DNA from: an uncultured Prevotella sp.
GTDB lineage: Bacteria > Bacteroidota > Bacteroidia > Bacteroidales > Bacteroidaceae
Length of the DNA: 9,415 bases
Direction: 5' to 3'
NCBI GenBank assembly: GCA_937889855.1
Contig: CALBYK010000006.1
Coordinates: 1 to 9,415, forward strand
A program made the translations under genes and the position numbers. The notes under the pieces were generated by a model. It saw only the letters and a program-made list of their open reading frames with translations, was not told the DNA's origin and ran no database searches. How positions within the stretch are numbered: position 1 is the stretch's first letter; every line of letters begins with the position of its first letter. This document shows positions 1 to 7,500 of this stretch, piece by piece.

Positions 1-1254
1 CACTGTGGCTGGCAGCGTGTAGTCGCCACTCTTACCCACAGGAAACCACAATATGCTCCTGCCGTCGCCACTCATCAGCACCCCGTCGCTACTGCAATAA
101 TGGGTGTTGCCTGCCGACACTCTGATATCCTCAAGCGACGTGCATCCTGCCGACGGCACAACAGCACTCATCGATGCCGACACGTCGATGGAATGCAGCG
201 ACGTGCAGTCCTTTAAAGCATCCTTCTCAAGGCTAACAGCTTCCTGTGGCAGCACTATATGCCGCAAGTTCGAGCATGAAGCAAACAGTCCTGTCCCCAC
301 TACTCCATCTGCAGAATAGCGCGACGCGGCATACACGCCTCCGCCCGACACAATCCGCACACCCGACATGTCGATATCGGCAAGCTGTCCTTGGGTTGCG
401 TTGTCCTCGTCGTCACGTCCGGCCATGTCGCGCAGGGTGCGCAGATCATCGCCGTTGAGAGGTCCGGCAAGCGATATGTCCGAATAGCTGTATTTGCTGT
501 CGCCCACAAGCAGTGCCAACTGCCCGGCCTCGTCAACCACCGTAGCCGATGATGTGGCGAACATCACTGCCTCGCCCGTGCTTTCGCCGTTTACGTTAGC
601 CGCAAACGGCTTTATCGTGTATGCTATGTTCTGCTGCAAACCGTCTATACGCAAGTGCAGCCTGCCGTAGGCATCAACATAGCTGTCGGTCTGCACAATC
701 CTTCTTTGCTTGCCTGAGCCGTCGCCCATATCACCACCGTCCTGACGCGACAGATAGCAGCCGCTTTCGGTCAAAGGATCACCACCGTCACTGGCTATGC
801 TATAGCCAACGATAATGCTCATCGGGCTGCTGCTCAACACTTCCACACTGCCCACCGTCGGCTTATCGTTAGGCATTGTGGCTAAGCTAAGTGTCTCCCC
901 CGACAAGACTGCCGTGCCGTTGCCACCTTGCAACCTATAATAATAAGTGGTGCCTGCCGTCAGTCCCATCAACACCAACTGTACATTGCCGTCAGTGGCA
1001 TCAAGCAGCTTTGATTTCTGCGCCATACTCTCGTCAGTGCCGTAGCTGAACCACAATTGTGGCATCTCCGTCCCGTCTGCCACGTAACACTTGCCCTCGA
1101 GTGTGGCTTCTGTGCGGCTTATGCCAGTAGCCGGGAGGGTTTGCAACCTTGGCTCAAGGTTGTCGGGCTTGTCGCTACTGCACGACAACAAACAGTACAT
1201 TCCACAGAGTGTCATTGTTGCGGCACACACTTTATATATACAATTACTTATCAT
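1..1254 (-). CDS. Partial surface lipoprotein: two FN3-like domains plus BspA-type leucine-rich repeats
   Basis: Translating the minus strand from the ATG at 1254 gives an open frame of 418 codons that runs off the left edge, so the C-terminus is missing. The N-terminus is a lipoprotein signal with lipobox LLSC (Cys25) followed by SSD. Residues about 36-130 look like a fibronectin type III fold (signature LTAGTTYYYR near 98-107) and 131-238 like a second one (GLQQNIAYTIKPFAANVNG). From about 239 the protein shows the BspA-type LRR_5 entry pattern (PLNGDDLRTLRDMAG, then IVSGGGVY), then LRR motifs with SCSNLRHIVLP and DGVLMSGDG. It starts 12 bp after the stop of the preceding gene, so it is probably co-transcribed. 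The role is inferred: a surface-anchored adhesion or ligand-binding protein. Domain names come from motif recognition, not a profile search. GC is high here (37/60 in 301-360), unlike the LRR part of the peptidase gene. Confidence 0.85.
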   Translation of the reverse strand, partial: MISNCIYKVCAATMTLCGMYCLLSCSSDKPDNLEPRLQTLPATGISRTEATLEGKCYVADGTEMPQLWFSYGTDESMAQKSKLLDATDGNVQLVLMGLTAGTTYYYRLQGGNGTAVLSGETLSLATMPNDKPTVGSVEVLSSSPMSIIVGYSIASDGGDPLTESGCYLSRQDGGDMGDGSGKQRRIVQTDSYVDAYGRLHLRIDGLQQNIAYTIKPFAANVNGESTGEAVMFATSSATVVDEAGQLALLVGDSKYSYSDISLAGPLNGDDLRTLRDMAGRDDEDNATQGQLADIDMSGVRIVSGGGVYAASRYSADGVVGTGLFASCSNLRHIVLPQEAVSLEKDALKDCTSLHSIDVSASMSAVVPSAGCTSLEDIRVSAGNTHYCSSDGVLMSGDGRSILWFPVGKSGDYTLPATV

Positions 1255-1266
1255 ACATTCACTTTG

Positions 1267-2340
1267 TTAATGTGAGTAATGGTTGCTCTTTTGCTTACGC
1301 TTCACTACTCCCGACTTTCCAAGACACACTCCCACGCCTATGCATCCTTGCCACTGTTTTCCAGCAATGGTCAGTGTCGACGCGCTTATGCCGATTTTTC
1401 CTATCTGCACCAAGATTCCCAATTCAGCCGCCACGCCCTTGTGTGTCAGTCCGTCGTTGCGCAACCAACCTCCGCCCTCGCTTTCAGCAAGCTGCCATGA
1501 GGTGGTTTGATTGGCGTAGCCTATACCCTCAAAGATGTTCAGATGGCAGCTCAAACGGTGTATAAGCCCGGCGGTCAAGGCATACTCCGCCGTTTGTGTG
1601 CAACCGGTATAGTACGGCTTATGGCCGCCATCTCCTGTCATGTAGCCACTGCGGTCGCAAGAACCGGTTGTTGTGGGCGATGAATGCAGGTTTGTGCTCG
1701 CATGTATATAGCAGCCATGCCTGCGCATGAGGGCGAGCATAATGCCCCACGATGGGCCGTCGGTGTGCATCGATGCGCTAAGCAGAGTATAGGCGTGGAG
1801 CTGCACAACGCGCTTTGCTGGAGCCACCGTGACGGTGTCCACCACTGTCTTTGTATATATCACGGTGTCGTGCATCTCCACGACTGACGTCTGCGGCACT
1901 CTTAGCCGCATCTCATAGGTCATGCGGCTTTCGAGCTTCATGCCAAGCGGATAATCACGCAGCACTCCCCACTTCGGATGTTTCAGCGTGAGCGTCTTTG
2001 TGCCTTTGGGCAGATAGAGCCATATCTCGCCCACCTCGTCGCTGCGCTTCACGATGCCGAGCGGCGAGGAGAAAGCGAAGTCTGGCGGAGCCACGACCTT
2101 GACGAGGGCGCACGCCTCACCATTAAGGTCGCGCACTGCGTCGATGAATGCACTGACATCAGTGGGCAACTGACGGAAACTCTCCACCGAGAAGGTGCTG
2201 TCTGCCGACACTGGCACTATTTTCTGCGCCGATGTCTTTACAGCATGGAAGGACTGGCACAAGAGAGCTATCACCAAAATGACAACTTTGCATATTGTAG
2301 ACAAACCATTTATTTTCAAATTACTGCTATTTTTCATCAT
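1267..2340 (-). CDS. Secreted PEGA-like domain protein with probable C-terminal outer-membrane beta-barrel
   Basis: A 357-residue protein of unknown function. Residues about 14-38 form a Sec signal (KVVILVIALLCQSFHA), with cleavage likely near SAQ at 37-39. Residues about 60-148 match a pattern I associate with PEGA-like proteins of Bacteroidales: RDLNGEACALVKV, then GEIWLYLPKGTKTLTLKHP, then YEMRLRVP. A Thr/Val-rich linker (about 150-178) leads to about 165 residues of alternating amphipathic strands ending GCIGVGVCLG, which suggests a small outer-membrane barrel. The chain does not end in the usual aromatic residue but in a basic tail (KRKQKSNHYSH), so the barrel call is tentative. Two consecutive ATGs (2340, 2337) make the exact start ambiguous by one codon. 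It follows the 158-bp gap that holds the large inverted repeat and ends 12 bp before the FN3/LRR lipoprotein. An envelope-structural role is a guess from fold and context. Confidence 0.85.
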   Translation of the reverse strand: MMKNSSNLKINGLSTICKVVILVIALLCQSFHAVKTSAQKIVPVSADSTFSVESFRQLPTDVSAFIDAVRDLNGEACALVKVVAPPDFAFSSPLGIVKRSDEVGEIWLYLPKGTKTLTLKHPKWGVLRDYPLGMKLESRMTYEMRLRVPQTSVVEMHDTVIYTKTVVDTVTVAPAKRVVQLHAYTLLSASMHTDGPSWGIMLALMRRHGCYIHASTNLHSSPTTTGSCDRSGYMTGDGGHKPYYTGCTQTAEYALTAGLIHRLSCHLNIFEGIGYANQTTSWQLAESEGGGWLRNDGLTHKGVAAELGILVQIGKIGISASTLTIAGKQWQGCIGVGVCLGKSGVVKRKQKSNHYSH

Positions 2341-2367
2341 TATTTATCCGTGACGGAAAACCATTTA

Positions 2368-2475
2368 TCGTGGCGGAGGTCTCCGGCCTCCGCTGCAAGC
2401 ATACAACACTAATATTCTGCGAATCCCATTCTTGTGCCCGAAGGATGCAGCGGAGGCCGGAGACCTCCGCCACGA
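2368..2475. repeat. Intergenic BIME-like element with perfect 30-bp inverted arms
   Basis: The arms at 2368-2397 and 2446-2475 are exact reverse complements over 30 bp, separated by 48 bp. Each arm is itself a hairpin: GCGGAGG (2373-2379), 7-nt loop, CCTCCGC (2387-2393). Two inverted hairpin units separated by a spacer is the layout of REP pairs (BIMEs). It fills most of the 158-bp gap between the NTF2-like and PEGA-like genes. No T-run follows on either strand, so it is not a standard terminator; in mRNA it would form a very stable stem that could affect stability or relative expression of flanking genes. Confidence 0.85.
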
Positions 2476-2498
2476 CTAAGACCTTTATTCTGGAAATG

Positions 2499-3575
2499 TC
2501 ACTCCAGATTGAAGTCGGATATATCCACCACCCCGTCGCTGCCCTCAACCGTTGCCGACGGCTGCCATGTGCGCACATGAATAAGCGGCATTGATGGGTT
2601 GCTGAAGTCCCAAAGCAGAAACAGATAACCGTCGTCTGAATAGCGGTCGCTGCTGTAGCGTTGGCGCAACGACACCCCGTAGATGCCGTCCTTAGTGGGA
2701 TGGCGCATGATATGGAAGTCGGAGAACCTTACTTCAATCTGACGGTTCAGCGCGAACACCTTGGATAGTCTTGCAAGGTAATCGCGCTTTGTGTGGAGCG
2801 CATAGCAAACTCGACTGTCAGCCGACACCCTGCCCGACTCTTTCGCCACCTTCACCACATTGCCCACGATTATCAGCGCATCGTCGCTGAACACCTGACG
2901 CAGGAAGTCGATGTCCTTCGTTGTGTAGGCCGTGCGCAGATGCTCGCAATAGTTGAGTATCTGCCGGCGGCGCGCGGCATCGGTCTCGGTGAGCCGTCCT
3001 TGCAAAATCTTCTTTGCCTCGCTATAAAAAGGACTGCCTTGCGCCATCTTCCTGATGTCGGCTTGCGGTATTCTCGCCCCGCCCTTACTGGGAGAGGGGG
3101 CGTCCCCGCCCCCGACATTAGCAGGAGAGGAAGCATTACCGACAACCGTACTCTGCGACTGTACGCCCGTGGTCGGGGACGAGACGTCCCCTCTCCCAGT
3201 TATTCCGGCTATTTCATCATGCCTCATATTGCTCCCCACCGTCGCCATGAACTCCACCATTCCCTGACTGTCAACATACCCCTCGCGCCCTGTGGCTATC
3301 TCGCGGAAACGCAACCTGCCGCCACGAAACCGCGTGTCAATAAGGCATCCGCGCAGTGGCATTCTGAAGAGTATGTTGCCATTGGCATCCTCAACGACAT
3401 ATTGCCTGCCGCCATTTTCCATCGTCTGTTCCACAAGCTGCATACCCTCGCTCACGCCGTAGCGCGTCTCGGAGGCTATGTCCTTATAACCTCCAAAGGG
3501 CAGCAGCCATAAAGCCACTGCCCAAATGGAGAGTATCAGCACAATGGCTGACAATATATAAGTTATTTTCTTCAT
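2499..3575 (-). CDS. Membrane-anchored protein with WG-like segment and C-terminal NTF2-like domain
   Basis: A 358-residue protein of unknown function. I choose ATG 3575 (MKKITYILSA); the codon before it is TTG. Residues about 4-27 are one hydrophobic segment without a lipobox, so it is probably a signal anchor with the rest in the periplasm. Residues about 55-110 resemble one or two WG-type beta repeats (GRLRFREIATGREGYVDSQG). Residues about 126-165 are a low-complexity Gly/Ser/Pro linker with three degenerate copies of a G-D/N-x-S/P-S-P unit, encoded by a palindromic DNA element (see 3087-3200). Residues about 204-340 look NTF2-like: ILNYCEHLRTAYTTKDIDFL and FSDDALIIVG at the start, RQRYSSDRYSDDGYLFLLWD and IHVRTWQP at the end. 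No catalytic residues can be assigned. It starts only 9 bp after the fimbrillin gene stop, so translational coupling is likely. The protein ends DISDFNLE. Confidence 0.88.
   Translation of the reverse strand: MKKITYILSAIVLILSIWAVALWLLPFGGYKDIASETRYGVSEGMQLVEQTMENGGRQYVVEDANGNILFRMPLRGCLIDTRFRGGRLRFREIATGREGYVDSQGMVEFMATVGSNMRHDEIAGITGRGDVSSPTTGVQSQSTVVGNASSPANVGGGDAPSPSKGGARIPQADIRKMAQGSPFYSEAKKILQGRLTETDAARRRQILNYCEHLRTAYTTKDIDFLRQVFSDDALIIVGNVVKVAKESGRVSADSRVCYALHTKRDYLARLSKVFALNRQIEVRFSDFHIMRHPTKDGIYGVSLRQRYSSDRYSDDGYLFLLWDFSNPSMPLIHVRTWQPSATVEGSDGVVDISDFNLE
3087..3200. repeat. Palindromic REP-like pair inside a coding region
   Basis: Arm one (3087-3116) and arm two (3172-3200) are imperfect reverse complements sharing the tail ACTGGGAGA. 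Each arm holds a perfect 7-bp hairpin: GGGGGCG/CGCCCCC (3096-3102 with 3107-3113) and GGGGACG/CGTCCCC (3175-3181 with 3185-3191). Compared in the same orientation, one stem pair differs as G-C versus A-T, with both bases changed together. The element keeps the frame and encodes the Gly/Ser/Pro linker (about residues 126-164) of the NTF2-like protein. A 21-bp direct repeat (3077-3097 and 3110-3130, 16/21 identical, period 33 bp) overlaps it. Confidence 0.8.
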
Positions 3576-3584
3576 CAAAATGAG

Positions 3585-4472
3585 TTACTCCCAGTTCTGT
3601 ATCTCGCCTCCGATGTCAATCTTAGCCTTGTCGGGATTGTCTGTAATGATAATATTTACAAGATGTTCCACGCCGGGCTTGAACACGAACTTGCTCTCGA
3701 ACATGTAGCTCACGCCCTTCATCACCACCTCGATTAGCGGCTGGCGGTTGTCAATGCGCTGCGGCACGATGATGGCAGAGTAGGAGTAGGTGCCTTCCTG
3801 GTGGGCCTGTATGGTGTGGCGCGTGCCTTTCACATAGCGTGTGGCCACTCCTGCCTGAAGGTCTATGGTGGCGGTGGGTACCGTGTTGTGGATGTAGACG
3901 TCGGCTGTTGCCGGCATCTCACCCTCAAAGTCCTCACCCCTCACGAGCCGTATCTTCAGCTTGCTCATTATGTGCCTGAACGTGAGGCTCACAGGCGATG
4001 CCGATGCTTTTATGCCCTTCGCCGTAGCGAAGAGCAGGTCGCTGGCCTCGTAGCCTCCGAGAGCCGTGGCCGTCTTTGGCGTGGTCTGGTCCAGGCTCAC
4101 GCTGAACGGCTGGTCCTCAATGCTGGCGACGGTCTGCATGTAGGGATAGTAGGCGTAGGCATTGTAGGTGCCGTCGTCCCAGTAAAGCGTGCGCTGTGCC
4201 GCCCAACTGTTGCCGTTATATGTCAGAGCCTCGTTATTCACCAGATTGCCTCCTATCTCAAGCGGCGCGTCCGACGTCGCCACATAGAGTCCGATGCGGT
4301 CGCCTGCCTCGAAGTCGGTTGCCGTGGCGCGTGTGTGTGCCGGATGGTTCACCGTGAAAGTCATCGGCGTGTGCCTTGCATCCTCGTATTGCTTTTCGCT
4401 GTCGGCGCTACATGCCACAATACCGAGCACTGCCAAAGCCATACTGATATTTCTTATTATATGTTTCCTCAT
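3585..4472 (-). CDS. Fimbrillin family (Mfa-like) lipoprotein
   Basis: A 295-residue fimbrillin-like surface protein. I choose ATG 4472, which places the signal MRKHIIRNISMALAVLGIVA directly before lipobox Cys21; the longer frame to 4496 adds eight residues with no better signal. After a short spacer comes the family hallmark: TRAT (Arg48) then FEAGDRIGLYV. Other recognisable blocks are LYWDDGTYNAYAYYPY, GGYEASDLLF, LTFRHIMSKLKIRL and IIVPQRI. These line up one-to-one with blocks in the upstream fimbrillin gene and in the N-terminus of the peptidase protein, so the three are paralogous modules. Members of this family form or cap type V pili; in characterised systems an Arg-specific protease trims the N-terminus to allow strand-donor assembly. 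Whether this one polymerises cannot be told. It lies 44 bp after the peptidase gene; a TAATTTTG at 4491-4484 in that gap lacks a matching -33 box, so a separate promoter is doubtful. Confidence 0.92.
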   Translation of the reverse strand: MRKHIIRNISMALAVLGIVACSADSEKQYEDARHTPMTFTVNHPAHTRATATDFEAGDRIGLYVATSDAPLEIGGNLVNNEALTYNGNSWAAQRTLYWDDGTYNAYAYYPYMQTVASIEDQPFSVSLDQTTPKTATALGGYEASDLLFATAKGIKASASPVSLTFRHIMSKLKIRLVRGEDFEGEMPATADVYIHNTVPTATIDLQAGVATRYVKGTRHTIQAHQEGTYSYSAIIVPQRIDNRQPLIEVVMKGVSYMFESKFVFKPGVEHLVNIIITDNPDKAKIDIGGEIQNWE

Positions 4473-4516
4473 ATATGTATATGCAAAATTACACAATTTT
4501 ATTTACACTCACATTC

Positions 4517-7500
4517 CTATCTACGATGTTTTCTCACCTTGGCCATCTTCAGCGGATTGCTCCTGTGAATCACGGGCGCGTGCTGGTAGGTGTGCGCGTT
4601 GCGTCTGTCGCCCGAAGCTATGCTGCGGGTCACGGTGCCGGCATCGCGCTTGTCGTTCTTCACGAACTCCTCAAACGAGTAGGTCTCGCCGGCATACCGC
4701 TTGATGCGCTTCACGATGCTCTCGCGGCTTATGGTGCTATAATAGGGAATGTCGTTGTTCATGCACGAGTTCTGCTCCGAGCGGAACACGCCACGGCTGT
4801 GCATGAAGCCGCCCTCATAGATGTCGACGATGTCGCTGTAACGCTTGTCGAAGATGAGGTGGCTCCATCCCACACTGTGCATCTTGCCTGTGAGGGAGAT
4901 ATTGTCGTACCATCCGAGACCCTTTGCCCAGTTTATGGCGTCAACATGGCCGCAGCAAGTGCAGCCGCAAGCATCAATGAAGGCATTGTGGTAGATATAC
5001 TCGTCGGCGAGCTTGCCGAAACCGTGGCCGCCGGCCTCATGCTGAATCACGCCTCGCGAGTCGAGCGGATAGCCGTAGGTGCTCAACGGACAGAAGGCAA
5101 TGGCAGCACCGCTCTCCCACATCTGGCAGATGCCGCCGTAGTCGGTGGAGTTGGGCACCATGATGATGAGCGTCTGGTTGAGGTTGTCCTTCGTCACGGT
5201 AGGAGCGTTGAGCACATAGTCGAATATCTCGTCGTAGTCGGCCTTCAGGCCCACGCCACCCGTGAACGTTGTGTTGAAGCGGTTGTAGCGTATGGTGTTC
5301 ACGGTGCCCACGCCGCTCTCGGTGGAGAGAGGGAAGGCTGTGTACACATTGAAGTAGCTGCGGTAGGTCTTGTACGGCTCAATGCCGAAGAAGTATTCCA
5401 CTTGCTGCTTTATCTTGTTCAGATAGTCATTGCCGGCAATGTCCTTGGCATTAAAGCCGTCACCTAACAGCACGATGTTTATTCCGCCACGGTTGCCCTT
5501 CGTGGCTTTCTGCAGTGTGAGCCACTGGTCCTCGCCGTACTCGTAGCCGTACTGGCTGACGCTGCACTCATGGGTGTAGTCCTTGCCTTTCAGGCGGAAC
5601 ACCACCTTGCCCTCACGGCTGGAGCCGTTCTTGGCCATGGCGTTGATAGTGAGCGTGACCTCCGTCTTCTTGTTACCGCTCGACGGCGACACCTCACACC
5701 AGTCGGGCTTGCTCGCAACTTCCCACTCGCCCTCCGAGTTTATCACCAAGGTCTGCTTGTGCTGTGTTGCAAGGGCGCAAGCCACAGAAGGACGGCACAC
5801 AAGCTCGTGATGGGCGGCAATGCGCTTGAAATCGCTCCAACCGGCAGCCGCCTGGTATTGGCTTACAGCCGACTCCGGCACTTCGAGGGTGAAGTTATCC
5901 TTGGCTACGCCGTCAAAAACACTGTTGAACAGATGGGCGGGCATTTCACTTTTACACACAATACTACCTATGCCATAGCATCCGTTAAAAGCATTGTTGC
6001 GTATTGCCTCCAAAGATTCTGGAAAGACAATTCCTTCAAGCATTCTACAATTTATGAAAGCTTCCTGACCTATAGACTGCAGTCCTTCAGGAAATTCTAT
6101 TGTCCCCATAAGCCGCCAGTTGTTTCTAAATGCAGCATCACCGATTGAACGAATTGATTTTGGAATTACCAGTTCACCGGAAAAATCACAGTAATCAAAT
6201 GCGTTTTTCGAAATGACCGTCAGATTTTTTGGCAACTTCAACTCTCCTTTAAACGATGTGCAACTAAACGCACGTTCTCCTATACTTGTTATTCCATCGT
6301 GAAGAGTCAGGGTTCCGTTTAAGCTGTTGCAGTTCTCAAACAACGAATTAGGTATTTTATGCACTCCTTGTGGAATGGCAATGCTTCCCGTAAGGTTCTT
6401 GCAATCAGCAAATGCTCCATCACTTAACTCTGTAAGTCTTTCTGGCAGTCTCAGTTCTCCATACAAGCCCTCACAACCAGTGAAAGTGTTCGGGCTGGCA
6501 ATACATTCAAGATTGTTTGGCAGAATAAGTTCGCAGTTGAATCCACAATATGTGAAAACGCCTCCAAACCACCATCTCTCCTGACCTCTGCCCAAATATT
6601 TCAGGGTGCTTGGCAATGACAATTCGCCATTCATCGAACGGCAATCATAGAAAGCACCGACTTCTATCTCTTCAACGCCCTCAGGTATAATAAGAGAGCC
6701 CGTAATGTTCTGGTCATCGGCAAAAGCCGCAATATTTATCTTCTTCAGTTTGTCAGGCAATACCAATAGAGTAAGGGATTTTTTGCCTTTCAATGCCTCC
6801 GACGGTATTTCATAATCGTTATATTGCAAAGAACCATTGTTGTCACTATATATACTTTGCTCTCCTCCACGGATAACGACTTCCTTCAAGTTCAACGCAG
6901 AAAGTTCTTCCATCTCATCTCTCATGAAATAGAAATCCTGTGCATTAATCTCCCCGGTAATCTTCAGATTCTTAACCTTTGTATAGTCCTTGTTGGCCGC
7001 AGCAATGGCCTCCTTCAGATGCCCTGCCGTCGAGTTTATCACCACATATTCCTTAGCCGTAGCGTCGTGGCTCACAAGGTCGTTCTCCCACGGAGTGATG
7101 CTCTCGCTGACGAGCGTGAGCTGGTACTGTCCGCTTCCGGCCTTCTTGTCCACCTTGATACCGAACTTCATCATCTTGCCTGCCACATACTCAAGGTTCT
7201 CGTTCTTTGTGAACTTATAAGGCACGCCGCCAATGGTTATGCTGAAGAGCGTCGTTCCGGCCTGTACGGTCTGCGGCACAACGATGGTGCGCCACTCGTC
7301 GCCCGTGCGCGATGGTATGGTCATAGTGTTCTCCACGCTCCCAGCGGTCTTCACAGTGCCATCCGCCATGTTGATGCTCGCCTTGCGTGCCACGTTGGCG
7401 GTGAGCACAATCTTCTCGGTGCTTGCCCATTCGCCATCGGCAAAGCCGCTACCCTGTATCAGCGTGACGCAGGCATTGGACATGCGGTGCTTCATCGGCA

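Noticed and set aside
2368..2475. The 30-bp inverted repeat as an intrinsic terminator
   Set aside because: No T-run follows the stem on either strand, the arms are separated by 48 bp, and the downstream genes lack an evident promoter of their own.
2327..2578. Minus-strand 83-codon frame across the intergenic inverted repeat
   Set aside because: It overlaps the C-terminus of the NTF2-like gene in another frame and its middle is the translated palindrome; no signal, motif or start context supports it. The plus-strand frame at 2370-2594 is the mirror case.
4484..4491. Internal promoter before the second fimbrillin (TAATTTTG, same octamer as the main -7 box)
   Set aside because: No TTTG-like box is found 19-21 bp upstream and the leader would be only about 5 nt. 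Kept only as a weak possibility.
4475..5467. Long plus-strand open frame (330 codons) antisense to the peptidase domain
   Set aside because: It is rich in Val/Ala/His with no domain pattern and lies opposite a clear M64 domain; it is an antisense shadow of GC-rich codon usage. The same applies to 6824-7717, 3801-4568, 2793-3512 and 7748-8386.
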